Of a DNA stretch of 64,000 nt, positions 43,875-52,696 are shown piece after piece. Both the position numbers and the translations under genes were made by a program. The notes beneath the pieces were generated by a model. That model worked only from the letters and a program-made list of their open reading frames with translations, was not told the origin of the DNA and made no database searches. Position 1 is the first letter of the stretch, and each line of letters opens with the position of its first letter. The DNA is from Oscillatoriaceae cyanobacterium M7585_C2015_266 (lineage in GTDB: Bacteria > Cyanobacteriota > Cyanobacteriia > Cyanobacteriales > Oscillatoriaceae), in contig DVEG01000025.1 in NCBI GenBank assembly GCA_015295835.1, forward strand, positions 124,001-188,000, read 5' to 3'.

Positions 43875-44107
43875 CAGCTCACTTAAATAGTTACTTAATT
43901 ATAATTAATAACTATTTTACTATTTTTATAAAAATTAATTATTTTAATTTTCAATACACTAAAATAAAATGTCAAACCGCAATTCTGGGCCATATTTATT
44001 TTAACAAAAAACTAATGCTTTTTTGATTTTAATATTAAATAGCATTTCTCTTCTCTAACTTTCAAGAAAATATAAAAAACAAATAAATAAAGCTAAAGAT
44101 ATCTGTA

Positions 44108-44136
44108 TTGCTTTGGGATGATAATATAGGTATAAT
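44108..44136 (+). promoter_or_regulatory. Sigma-70 promoter for the kinase-like gene
   Basis: TTGCTT at 44108-44113 and a perfect TATAAT at 44131-44136 are 17 bases apart. The predicted start near 44143 leaves a leader of about 25 bases to the coding start at 44168. Confidence 0.6.
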
Positions 44137-44167
44137 TTTTTACACTATACTTATTTATTGAAAAACT

Positions 44168-45580
44168 TTGAGTTACATCTACAAGGAAAATACGCTAGAA
44201 TCCACGCCAGTTTATCACATTCCAGAACTGAGATTTGTCTACTATATGATTCTTCCCCATGCCACTGCAGGAAAGATCCTGCTGATATCAGATAAAGGTG
44301 GCTGGGTTCTCCCACATTTCATACCTGTAGAACACCACTTTGGTGTCGTCAGCCACATAAACCAAGTCATGCAATCTCTCTTGGGTGTAGAAGTTACAGT
44401 GCTACGCTGTGTTTACAATCACGTCAATCGTGCCGCCAAGTCAGTGCATCGGGTTTATGTTTTAGAAAACCACAGCCCCAGATGGAATCCTCCGGCAAAA
44501 GCTTGTTGGGTAGGAGCTGAAGAACTCAATTATCTAACCCTGGTAATTCCTGAACACCGCGCGTTGTTGAAAGCTTGGTTTGCTCAGATGGAAAAAGCAG
44601 AAATTGCTGAAAAAGAGGTGCCTTGGGCATTACCAGGATGGTTTGACGCGGCAAGAATGTGGATTTACGCACAACTTGAGCGCTTAGAAATAAAAGCATG
44701 TTTTCCTATTGAGCAAGTAAAATCTTGGGAGCTAGCCTGTGTTTTACGCCTCCGTACGACAGTAGGAACTATTTATTTTAAGGCTACCCCAGAGTTGTTT
44801 TCGCAAGAACCAGAATTTACTAGAGTTTTGGCAAAATATTACCCTGATAACCTACCCAGAGTTTTGGCTACAAATTCTGAAAAACACTGGATTTTGATGC
44901 AGAATGTGGACGGTAAACCCCTGCAACAATTTCCCGATATTCAGCATTGGGAAGCAGCACTACGTGAATTTGCTAAAATTCAAATTGATTCTTTAAAATA
45001 TCTGGATATTTTTGTAGCTAAAGGTTGGCTCGAACTCAGACTAGAACACCTTTATTTGCTATTTAAAGAAACGCGATCTTGGTTAGATATTTGGCAATTT
45101 TTACCCTTTGTATCCCCATTGATTGCTATGTTGGAAAAACTGGCAAATTTGCGGGTTCCTCATACAATTGTACATGGGGATTTATCGCCGCGAAATATTT
45201 ATGTTACCGAAAAAGATAAAAATTATGTTTATTTGGATTGGTCAGATAGTTGTATTTCTCATCCGTTTTTTGACTTGGTGCGGTTTCTATACGAGATTGA
45301 AATGGATTTGCCAAAGTATTATAATAATGCGCGCGCTCGCCTGCGCAATGCATATTTAGAACCCTGGACGATTTACGAGCCAATGGAGCGCTTAATTCCT
45401 GCTTTTGAGCAAGCGTCAGAGACTCTAGTGAGTATATATGAAGCAATTAGCGATCGCCAACTGCTCCAGAAAATAGAAACTCAATTTCAATGGCCAAACA
45501 AAACAGCGGTAACTTTTTACATTCAACGACTGTTAGTACAAGTCTCAACTTACTTAAAATTATCTTTAAAAGGCAATTAG
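44168..45580 (+). CDS. Aminoglycoside-phosphotransferase-fold kinase with a Nudix-like N-terminal domain
   Basis: The C-terminal half has the APH/choline-kinase catalytic loop HGDLSPRNIYV and the metal-binding YLDWSDS (about residues 338-365). The phosphate acceptor cannot be predicted. The first 145 or so residues look like a Nudix-type beta-alpha fold (ATAGKILLISDKGGWVLPHF) but lack the Nudix catalytic box. The start is a TTG without a clear Shine-Dalgarno; the next in-frame ATG is 26 codons later. It is transcribed alone from the promoter at 44108. Confidence 0.78.
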   Translation: MSYIYKENTLESTPVYHIPELRFVYYMILPHATAGKILLISDKGGWVLPHFIPVEHHFGVVSHINQVMQSLLGVEVTVLRCVYNHVNRAAKSVHRVYVLENHSPRWNPPAKACWVGAEELNYLTLVIPEHRALLKAWFAQMEKAEIAEKEVPWALPGWFDAARMWIYAQLERLEIKACFPIEQVKSWELACVLRLRTTVGTIYFKATPELFSQEPEFTRVLAKYYPDNLPRVLATNSEKHWILMQNVDGKPLQQFPDIQHWEAALREFAKIQIDSLKYLDIFVAKGWLELRLEHLYLLFKETRSWLDIWQFLPFVSPLIAMLEKLANLRVPHTIVHGDLSPRNIYVTEKDKNYVYLDWSDSCISHPFFDLVRFLYEIEMDLPKYYNNARARLRNAYLEPWTIYEPMERLIPAFEQASETLVSIYEAISDRQLLQKIETQFQWPNKTAVTFYIQRLLVQVSTYLKLSLKGN

Positions 45581-45605
45581 AGCCTTATAAAAAGCGCCTC
45601 TAGTA

Positions 45606-46283
45606 TTAAGAACTCACTTCAGGTTCTTGAGAGATTTTTTCCCCAATTCGAGGCTCATTGCCTGCCAACAACCGCTCAATATTGCTACGGTGACGGGCGA
45701 TGACATACAAACCACCGAAAACAGCAAATAAACAGTAAGGAAGCGGTTGATGTGCAAGCAACATCAATCCCGAACAGGCGAGCGCTCCTATAATAGAACT
45801 AAGAGACACGATGCGCGAAATCGCCAAAACAATTGCAAAAATACCCAGAGTAGCCAATCCAACTGGCCAATATAAAGCCAGTAAAATTCCCAGACTCGTG
45901 GCAACCGATTTACCGCCCGTGAAACCTAGCCACACAGATTTACTGTGCCCCAGCACAGCCAACAATCCTGCGCCCGTCACCATCCAAGGCAGCCAATTTT
46001 CGAGAATAGGCGGTGCGGCAAGAGTCGAGGTTATTTCTAGAAAATATGCCCAGCGAACAATAGTGATCGCAGCCACTCCTTTCAAAACATCTATTGCCAA
46101 TACAACTAGAGCTGGTCCTTTTCCAAGGGTTCTAAGTACATTAGTAGCACCCGTCGAGCCAGAGCCCACTTCCCGAATATCAATTCCTTTCAGCCTGCGC
46201 GTTATCACGTAACCCGTCGGCAACGAACCTAACAAGTAAGCTAAAAGTAACAGTCCTAGATTTAAACCTAACCACAGAACCAT
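45606..46283 (-). CDS. plsY: Glycerol-3-phosphate acyltransferase PlsY
   Basis: PlsY transfers an acyl group from acyl phosphate to glycerol 3-phosphate, the first step of membrane lipid synthesis. The family motifs are LLAYLLGSLPTGYVITRRL, REVGSGSTGATNVLRTLGKG, LGHSKSVWLGFTGGKSVATS and a C-terminal IARHRSNIERLLAGNEPR. About five to six helices are visible over 225 residues. It sits 45 bp downstream of the DUF3086 gene on the same strand. Confidence 0.94.
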   Translation of the reverse strand: MVLWLGLNLGLLLLAYLLGSLPTGYVITRRLKGIDIREVGSGSTGATNVLRTLGKGPALVVLAIDVLKGVAAITIVRWAYFLEITSTLAAPPILENWLPWMVTGAGLLAVLGHSKSVWLGFTGGKSVATSLGILLALYWPVGLATLGIFAIVLAISRIVSLSSIIGALACSGLMLLAHQPLPYCLFAVFGGLYVIARHRSNIERLLAGNEPRIGEKISQEPEVSS

Positions 46284-46328
46284 TTTTTCTCATTACCAAT
46301 TACCGATTATCTATTCCCCTATTCTCCG

Positions 46329-47555
46329 CTAAAAATCACGCGCAGCTGCCATTTGTTTAAGCTCAGGGGCAAAAGCCAACCACAGGGGAAATTGTAGCAG
46401 TGAAATGCTGATTTGTTCTTCCGTTTCATCTATGATAATCAGTGGCATTTGTCCCTCTTTCACCAACCTATCAGCTTTTTGTACCAAAGGTTCCGGAGCT
46501 TCAAAGAGGACGATGCCCCGATCTGGACCAAAATCGTTGCGAGTGATACCCAAGCAATCCTGCAAGCCCCGACGCCATTCTCCCAAACGTTCTGGGCTAT
46601 TGGCTAGCAGTAAAGTCCGCAGGCGATTGCCGTAGAGGTGGCGAAGTACCGAAATCGCTGCAGAAGCAACGAGGATATTTTGTAGACGGCTACCCATTGT
46701 CCGCAAAGCTCCCCGCCCGCCTTGGGTGAAAAACCAATTAGAAATTCGCTCTGCGTGTATAGGTTCAAAAGTGCGGCGCAGTTGCCAAGGAGGGCCATAG
46801 TAATCTGGGTTATTGCGATATTGATCTAATAGACGCCTAATTTGTTTAGCGCGATCGGAAAATCCTTCTTCGCCAAATTTTGGGGCTTCAGATTTTAGTT
46901 CTGTTTTGGATTCTTTGTTGACAGAGGACTTTTCATGTTCCCGCTGAGGTATTAACTCCAACTGCTCAGCAGCGCTTACCAAATCCTGCAAGCTGCCTAC
47001 TAAATAATCTTTAAATCCCTGAACTCTAATCGCCAAATCCTGGGAAACTCCGGCAAAGGTGGTTCGCATTTCGTTGCGGATACGTTCTTGACGCCTTTCG
47101 AGTTGTTCGACGGCAATTTGCAGTGTCTGCTTGCGCTGCTCTAACTCCTTCAATCCTTCTTGTACCAAACGTCCGATCGCTAAAGGGGTTTCAGCCAGAG
47201 TTTGCATTAGTTCAGCACGGGTAGCTTGCAAAGAGGCAATTTCCTCTCGCAAAGCGGCTTCTTGTTGCTGCAATTCCATCACTCGCCGTTCTAACTGGGC
47301 GATTTCGCTCAACTTTTCTGCTGTTGGCAAAGCCGACACTTTTTCATCCTCTTCCCTACCTAGCTGCGTCGATTCTGTGAGTGTTTCTGTATTTTGCTCC
47401 ACCACAGGAGGCTCTGCCGCTGTTTCTGGAGTAAGTTCTGAGATTGCTTCTGTGTTTAGAGTTTGTTCCTCTGGAGCCGTTTGCAATTCGACTGCCGGAG
47501 CGGATTGTACTTCTGGGGTTTGGGTTTCGTTTGGATTCATAGCAAATAGGGGCAA
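46329..47555 (-). CDS. DUF3086-domain protein with N-terminal coiled coil
   Basis: The first 85 or so residues are low-complexity Glu/Thr-rich. A coiled coil follows (about 85-175: LERRVMELQQQEAALREEIA). The C-terminal DUF3086 domain has RRLLDQYRNNPDYYGPPWQL, YGNRLRTLLLANSPERLGEW and ITRNDFGPDRGIVLFEAPEP. This family is largely confined to cyanobacteria and has no known function. In several genomes it lies next to DUF3119 and MlaE genes, as here. The start could be the ATG at 47555 or an ATG five codons later. Confidence 0.85.
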   Translation of the reverse strand: MPLFAMNPNETQTPEVQSAPAVELQTAPEEQTLNTEAISELTPETAAEPPVVEQNTETLTESTQLGREEDEKVSALPTAEKLSEIAQLERRVMELQQQEAALREEIASLQATRAELMQTLAETPLAIGRLVQEGLKELEQRKQTLQIAVEQLERRQERIRNEMRTTFAGVSQDLAIRVQGFKDYLVGSLQDLVSAAEQLELIPQREHEKSSVNKESKTELKSEAPKFGEEGFSDRAKQIRRLLDQYRNNPDYYGPPWQLRRTFEPIHAERISNWFFTQGGRGALRTMGSRLQNILVASAAISVLRHLYGNRLRTLLLANSPERLGEWRRGLQDCLGITRNDFGPDRGIVLFEAPEPLVQKADRLVKEGQMPLIIIDETEEQISISLLQFPLWLAFAPELKQMAAARDF

Positions 47556-47716
47556 TCCTGAAAGATTCAGGGGAGCGCGGATGTAAACAATCTCTGGAGA
47601 GAGGAGATAGGAAGGATGATGGCTGAGGGTTTTAGAGATGCGTTAAGGGGTAAGGGGTAATAGAAAATTTTCTCTTCTCCCCTGAACTCACTTTTCCACT
47701 TTTCCTCTTCCTCTCA

Positions 47717-48106
47717 TTACTTGCGGGGACAGCGCTGTTCCAGGCAAGTCCGCAACATCTTGGGATCAAACAGAATCGGCAAGAAATGGATGCTCTTTAT
47801 TTCTCTAAAGTAAAACAAAATGGGGACTGGAGGCCAGAATATCCGCCAGTTTTGCCACTCCTGATAGGGAAAGCGGCGAATTAAGGTTCCAAAACGATAG
47901 ATATCTAAGGCGTTTTCCGTAAATTGCAGGCGGATGGTTGCTGTCTGGAAGAGCAAAAATAAGCCAAATAGGGAGATTGCTGTCCCTAAATAGGGCTTAA
48001 GCAGCAATAAGGGAATCGCTGCAAAAACTAATGCGCTCGGCAAGGTATAACTAGGAGCTAATTCGATAGTTTGTACCGATGCGGGAGTAGGCGTAGTTGC
48101 TGTCAT
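47717..48106 (-). CDS. DUF3119-family membrane protein
   Basis: The 129-residue protein has two adjacent membrane helices (SYTLPSALVFAAIPLLLLKP and YLGTAISLFGLFLLFQ) and a cytoplasmic beta-rich tail (ALDIYRFGTLIRRFPYQEW, NWRIFWPPVPILFYFRE). The pattern is the cyanobacterial DUF3119 family, function unknown. It sits between the MlaE permease (62 bp upstream) and DUF3086, and probably shares their transcript. This suggests a role in lipid traffic, which is inference. Confidence 0.85.
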   Translation of the reverse strand: MTATTPTPASVQTIELAPSYTLPSALVFAAIPLLLLKPYLGTAISLFGLFLLFQTATIRLQFTENALDIYRFGTLIRRFPYQEWQNWRIFWPPVPILFYFREIKSIHFLPILFDPKMLRTCLEQRCPRK

Positions 48107-48168
48107 TGGCTCATCCCCTTTGCTGGTTGTGAGGTAAGATTGTGTTTTTTTTATTCTAGTGGTTGACT

Positions 48169-48966
48169 TTATAGCCCCTTGATTACGCCGCCACCAGTTC
48201 CCTGAAACATTAACCAGGTAAGAAAGAAGTTGCTGATAAAAATAGCCAGCAGGGAGGTGACGACTGCTGTTGTGGTGGATTGTCCGACTCCTTTTGCTCC
48301 TCCGGTTGTTGTTAAGCCCCAGCTACAGCCTATCACGGCTATTAAGGCTCCGAAGCAGAAGGCTTTGATTATTGTTGAGAAAAGATCCCAGACATCTAGG
48401 AAGTTGCGGGCAGAATCTATAAAAATATTTTGGGAAATGCCGTACATACTCCTTGCTATTAGCATTCCCCCCACCATGCCTGTCAGTAGTGATAGTATTG
48501 TTAAGATTGGTAGCATTAAGCAGCAGGCGATGACGCGGGGGATTACTAGGTAATCTATTGGATCGGTTTTGAGCATGTAGAGGGCGTCAATCTGTTCGGT
48601 GACTTTCATGGTGCCGATTTCAGCGGCAAAGGCGCTGCCGATGCGCCCGGCAATAATCACAGCGGTGAGTACTGGAGCAAGTTCGCGGCATAGTGATAGT
48701 GCTAAAACACCTCCTACTGCAGTGCCTGCTCCAAAGTAAACGAATTCCCGTGCTACTTGTATGGTAAAAACCATGCCCACGAAACTGGCGGTAAGCAGGG
48801 CAATCATCAGGGATTCGGGGCCTACTGTGGCCATTTGCTCGATAGTGTTACGGCGGTGAATTTTGCCGGCGAGTAGGTGAATAATTACTTGACCACCCAG
48901 TATGAAGGCGGCAAATAACCGCTGGCCCCAGTTTTGGAAGTCGGAAAGGGGAGTGTTTTCGCTCAA
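48169..48966 (-). CDS. MlaE-family lipid ABC transporter permease
   Basis: MlaE proteins are the membrane part of lipid transport between the inner and outer membranes. The 265-residue protein has the family pattern: AFILGGQVIIHLL, GPESLMIALLTASFVGMVFT, ELAPVLTAVIIAGRIGSAFA and EIGTMKVTEQIDALYML, with about five to six helices. It leads a cyanobacterial group with DUF3119 and DUF3086. No ATPase (MlaF) or MCE (MlaD) gene is adjacent. Confidence 0.93.
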   Translation of the reverse strand: MSENTPLSDFQNWGQRLFAAFILGGQVIIHLLAGKIHRRNTIEQMATVGPESLMIALLTASFVGMVFTIQVAREFVYFGAGTAVGGVLALSLCRELAPVLTAVIIAGRIGSAFAAEIGTMKVTEQIDALYMLKTDPIDYLVIPRVIACCLMLPILTILSLLTGMVGGMLIARSMYGISQNIFIDSARNFLDVWDLFSTIIKAFCFGALIAVIGCSWGLTTTGGAKGVGQSTTTAVVTSLLAIFISNFFLTWLMFQGTGGGVIKGL

Positions 48967-49206
48967 GGGAGATAGTTTTAGTCCCTAGTTTTTTTCTTTT
49001 AAGGCTTATTTTAGAAGTGATAGGGCGTATTTTATGCCCAGGGCTGATGTGTATGCTGTTGGTATTGTAACAAAAAGTACGGAAATTGCGAGCGCTACAG
49101 GGGCAAAAAACCGAATCACTTTTTCCTGGATTATTTAATAGATTAAAAATGAGCTCGAAATAGAGCAATAAACCTATAAAAATTCTAGTAATTGGAGACA
49201 AAAACT

Positions 49207-49647
49207 ATGCCACTCGTTCGTTGGGAACCTTTTCGGGAAATTGAAAGCTTACAACGGGAAATGAATCGTATATTTGATGCTCTGACACCAACCGTTGAAG
49301 GGCGTGTAGGTGGATTGGCTTTTGTTCCGGCTGCAGAAATGCAAGAAACTCCAGATGCTATTTACTTAAAACTGGAAGTGCCGGGAATGGAACCGAAGGA
49401 TTTAGACGTACAAGTCACCGCTGAAGCTGTTTCGATTAGTGGCGAACGTCGCTTTGAAAAAACTGATCAAGAAAATGGCTCGACTCGTTCTGAATTTCGC
49501 TACGGCAAGTTTCAACGGGTGATTCCTTTGCCTGTACGGATTCAAAACCAAAAAGTTTCTGCCGAGTACAAAAATGGTATTCTTACCCTAGTTTTGCCCA
49601 AGGCTGAAGAAGAAAAGAACCGTGTTGTTAAAGTTAACATTGGTTAA
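49207..49647 (+). CDS. hspA: Small heat-shock protein Hsp20 (HspA-like)
   Basis: The 146-residue chaperone holds unfolded proteins. It begins MPLVRWEPFREIESLQREMN and has the alpha-crystallin domain (about 42-145), with KLEVPGMEPKDLDVQVT, VSISGERRFE and EYKNGILTLVLPK. The I-x-I/V tail is RVVKVNIG. The ATG at 49207 has GGAG nine bases upstream. A TTG start at 49192 is in frame but disfavoured. No CIRCE element (TTAGCACTC-N9-GAGTGCTAA) is present in the upstream gap. UUCU just before the GGAG could pair with it as a weak temperature-sensitive hairpin. Confidence 0.94.
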   Translation: MPLVRWEPFREIESLQREMNRIFDALTPTVEGRVGGLAFVPAAEMQETPDAIYLKLEVPGMEPKDLDVQVTAEAVSISGERRFEKTDQENGSTRSEFRYGKFQRVIPLPVRIQNQKVSAEYKNGILTLVLPKAEEEKNRVVKVNIG

Positions 49648-49700
49648 TTTCTCTGTCAAAGCTGAACTTTTTATTTCGGGCTAATTCTAAAAAAACTATA

Positions 49701-49741
49701 ATAAAGGAGTAGATTAGGAGCGCATATGTCTACTCCTTTAT
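49701..49741 (+). terminator. Terminator hairpin after hspA
   Basis: ATAAAGGAGTAGA (49701-49713) and TCTACTCCTTTAT (49729-49741) form a perfect 13-bp stem around a 15-base loop. An AT-rich tail follows. Confidence 0.75.
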
Positions 49742-49766
49742 ATTCGTAATTACATTTTTCACCTCC

Positions 49767-49801
49767 TAAAAAAATAGGGGCTAGCGGTAAGCGTAAGCCC
49801 C
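49767..49801 (-). terminator. Intrinsic terminator of ppx
   Basis: On the minus strand GGGGCT pairs with AGCCCC (49796-49801 with 49777-49782), and a run of T follows (the A-run at 49768-49776 on the plus strand). It lies 28 bases past the ppx stop. Confidence 0.8.
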
Positions 49802-49828
49802 GAAAGTGAAATTGATAAAATCGAGAAG

Positions 49829-51472
49829 TCAATTAACTGCCACGGGCACCCTGGCCAATACTGTCACTAATTTAACACCATATTCTGCCTCAAATGCTCC
49901 TTTCTTTTGCTCGAGACTCCAGCGTTCTAAGATGCATTCGTCGTCTGGTAAAGCTGGTTGTAAATGTAAATGCAGTTCCCGTGCAGCCGGGCGATATTCA
50001 CATTTGACAGAAGCGATCGCACCTATTTGACGGCGATCGAGCGCTACAGCTAAACGTAGTAGTGCGCTCAATTGACAAACCATCTGGCGGTGCTGCTTGC
50101 TTGGCAAATTCCGAAAATTTTCATGCTTTTTCTTGGGAGTACTTTTGCGGTGGTAGCGGGCAATATTGGCAATCACATCTATCTCAGTTTCGGTATAACC
50201 GAGGAGTTCACCATTGCGAATCAAGTAGTAAGAATGCTTGTGATGGGCTGCGTGATTGACGTAAACACCGCAGTTGTGTAATATCGCCGCTGCCCAAAGA
50301 AATTCCCGCTCTTGCGAACCCCAATTATGTAGAATTCCCTGAGTTTGATCGAATAAACTTAAGGCAAATGCAGCTACTCGTTCACTGGATTCCAGATTAA
50401 CATGATATTTCTGGGCGATTTTGATAGTACTACGTTGACGGATAGAACTCTGAAACCGCAACCGATCTTCAATCAATCCGTGGGTGAGCATCCAGTCTAC
50501 AATAATTCCTTCCCGGAGCGCTCGCTCACAAACGGTGATAGAATCCATTCCTAGCATTGTCATTGCTTCTTGCAAAATTAAAGCGCCAGCAACAATAATT
50601 TCTGAGCGCTTGTCTGACATACCGGGAAGTGCTGCCCGCTCTGAATTAGAAAGTTTTCGTAGACGATTGACAATATTAGAAATATCTTTTAAACTCAGTA
50701 GGTATCCAGTGAGAGGATTAGGCACCATACCGAGCTTTTCGCGAGCGTGGAGGGTTGCCAAAGTTTCGATTGTACCGGATGTTCCCACTAAACGCGGTTG
50801 CTCTGTGGGCAGGAGTTGCGATCGCAATTCATCTACTGCCCTTTCAAGATTTCCTCGTACAAAAGCTTGCAGGTATTGAAACTCGGCGTTGCTAATCGGA
50901 TCGGTGGTAATAAATTCACTGGTAAGACGAACTGCGCCTACTTTGGTACTGCTGAGGAAACGCGGCTCTTGCCCATTTCCGAGAATTAATTCTGTCGAAC
51001 CGCCGCCGATATCGATGATGATGTGGGGCTGGTTGTTGAATTCCATGCCCGACAGAACCCCCAGATAAATGCGGCGGGCTTCTTCTTGCCCGGAAATCAA
51101 ACTTACAGACAGCCCTAATTCTTCTTCCAGCTGCTGTAAAAACTGTCGCCCGTTAGGCGCTTCCCGCACAGCGCTGGTAGCGACGGCAACAATAGTTTCG
51201 ACGTTCAGGCTTTTGGCTATTTCCTGAAAGCGTCGCAGGGTGAGGCTGGCGCGTTGCATCACCGCTGGTTTGAGCTCGCCAGTTTCGGGATCACGCTCGC
51301 CCAGACGTACAGTTTCTTTTTCTTTGGCAATAATAGTAAAAGCTGGGAGTTTGGGGTCGATTCGCACTACTACCATATGTAGTGAGTTCGTTCCCAAATC
51401 AATCGCAGCGATGATGCGCTCTTGCTCCACCACTGGAGCCGGAATTTTAACTAAAGGAACTGCATTCACCAT
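49829..51472 (-). CDS. ppx: Exopolyphosphatase / guanosine pentaphosphatase
   Basis: Ppx degrades inorganic polyphosphate from the chain end. The actin-like N-terminal domains show AIDLGTNSLHMVVVRID, then GQEEARRIYLGVL and IIDIGGGSTELILG. The C-terminal HD-like domain has AAILHNCGVYVNHAAHHKHS and ANIARYHRKSTP. Length (547) fits the long two-part Ppx. It diverges from ubiA with 93 bp between the starts. Confidence 0.94.
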   Translation of the reverse strand: MVNAVPLVKIPAPVVEQERIIAAIDLGTNSLHMVVVRIDPKLPAFTIIAKEKETVRLGERDPETGELKPAVMQRASLTLRRFQEIAKSLNVETIVAVATSAVREAPNGRQFLQQLEEELGLSVSLISGQEEARRIYLGVLSGMEFNNQPHIIIDIGGGSTELILGNGQEPRFLSSTKVGAVRLTSEFITTDPISNAEFQYLQAFVRGNLERAVDELRSQLLPTEQPRLVGTSGTIETLATLHAREKLGMVPNPLTGYLLSLKDISNIVNRLRKLSNSERAALPGMSDKRSEIIVAGALILQEAMTMLGMDSITVCERALREGIIVDWMLTHGLIEDRLRFQSSIRQRSTIKIAQKYHVNLESSERVAAFALSLFDQTQGILHNWGSQEREFLWAAAILHNCGVYVNHAAHHKHSYYLIRNGELLGYTETEIDVIANIARYHRKSTPKKKHENFRNLPSKQHRQMVCQLSALLRLAVALDRRQIGAIASVKCEYRPAARELHLHLQPALPDDECILERWSLEQKKGAFEAEYGVKLVTVLARVPVAVN

Positions 51473-51565
51473 TCCTATTTATCCAGGGGTACCACCCCAC
51501 ATCTTTCTTCCAAATTAACGATATCTTATAGAGCATATAAAATCGGGCAATTTTCAAAAAATTCT

Positions 51566-52444
51566 ATGCTTACATCTGAAAAATCAGAACCCACTTGGTA
51601 TACTGTGATTCGGCTCCTGAGATGGCACAAGCCAGCAGGTCGTCTGATTTTGATGATTCCTGCTCTCTGGGCAGTGTTTTTGGCAGCAGAAGGAATGCCA
51701 CCTTTGCCGCTGGTGGGCACGATCGTTTTGGGTAGTTTGGCTACCAGTGCTGCCGGTTGTGTAGTCAATGATTTATGGGATCGGGATATCGATCCACAGG
51801 TGGAACGTACGCGCGCTCGCCCCATTGCTTCGAGGGCATTGTCTGTCACTACGGGTATTGTTGTCGCCCTGATTGCTTTTGCTTGTGCAGGCGTGCTTGC
51901 ACTTTACCTCAATTCTTTTACTTTTTGGCTGTGTGTGGCTGCCGTGCCCGTGATTATCTGTTACCCTCTGGCAAAACGGGTTTTTCCTATACCACAGCTA
52001 GTACTCTCTATCGCCTGGGGCTTTGCGGTACTGATTAGTTGGAGTGCGGTAACAGGCGGTTTGGATTTGGCTACCTGGTGGCTCTGGGGTGCTACGGTAC
52101 TTTGGACTCTTGGTTTTGATACTGTTTATGCTATGAGCGATCGCGAAGATGATCGTCGTTTGGGAATAAATTCTAGCGCTCTATTTTTTGGTCATTTCGT
52201 AGCCGAAGCGGTGGGATTTTTCTTTCTCGGTACTGTTGCTTTGCTCGCCGCTCTGGGAAATACTATGCACTTACATTTCGGTTTTTGGATAGCGCTTTTA
52301 TTGGCTGCGCTCGCTTGGATTTGGCAGTACATCCGTTTGCGCCAAGTAGATTTGCCTAAACCAGTTTATGCTCAAATTTTTGCTGAAAATGTTTGGATTG
52401 GGTTTGTACTTCTCGCCGGCATGATTTCCGGGATTATTTTTTGA
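51566..52444 (+). CDS. ubiA: 4-hydroxybenzoate polyprenyltransferase
   Basis: The membrane enzyme attaches a polyprenyl (solanesyl) chain to 4-hydroxybenzoate. In cyanobacteria this is an early step of plastoquinone synthesis (Slr0926 type). The two aspartate-rich motifs are NDLWDRDID (about residues 68-76) and DREDDRRLG (about 190-198), and eight to nine helices fill the rest. Length (292) is normal. Confidence 0.94.
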   Translation: MLTSEKSEPTWYTVIRLLRWHKPAGRLILMIPALWAVFLAAEGMPPLPLVGTIVLGSLATSAAGCVVNDLWDRDIDPQVERTRARPIASRALSVTTGIVVALIAFACAGVLALYLNSFTFWLCVAAVPVIICYPLAKRVFPIPQLVLSIAWGFAVLISWSAVTGGLDLATWWLWGATVLWTLGFDTVYAMSDREDDRRLGINSSALFFGHFVAEAVGFFFLGTVALLAALGNTMHLHFGFWIALLLAALAWIWQYIRLRQVDLPKPVYAQIFAENVWIGFVLLAGMISGIIF

Positions 52445-52536
52445 TCATAAGTAACTATTTTCCTTAGAAACCTTGTTTCTACTTGAAACTTGGTTTCTGT
52501 TTCCCTTTCTTTATTAATATATTAATAAATAATAAA

Positions 52537-52609
52537 TACCCCCAGGGGAATTCGAATCCCCGTCGCATCCGTGAAAGGGATGTGTCCTAGGCCTCTAGAC
52601 GATGGGGGC
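52537..52609 (-). tRNA. trnE-UUC: tRNA-Glu (anticodon TTC)
   Basis: The 73-base gene folds as a cloverleaf: acceptor arm GCCCCCA with TGGGGGT and discriminator A, D arm near GTCTAGAGGCCTAGGAC, anticodon loop CTTTCAC (TTC read from 52573-52575), and T arm GGGGATTCGAATCCCC. The 3' CCA is not encoded. Glu-tRNA also supplies the chlorophyll and heme pathway in this group. Confidence 0.97.
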
Positions 52610-52696
52610 ACGTCACTTGCACCTTTATTAAGGTAACGAAGATTTTTGAAATTGTCAATACTTAATTTAAAAAATTTTTTTGCGGTAGGGATAGTT

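Noticed and set aside
48967-49206. CIRCE element for HrcA before hspA
   Set aside because: No TTAGCACTC-N9-GAGTGCTAA or close variant is found.
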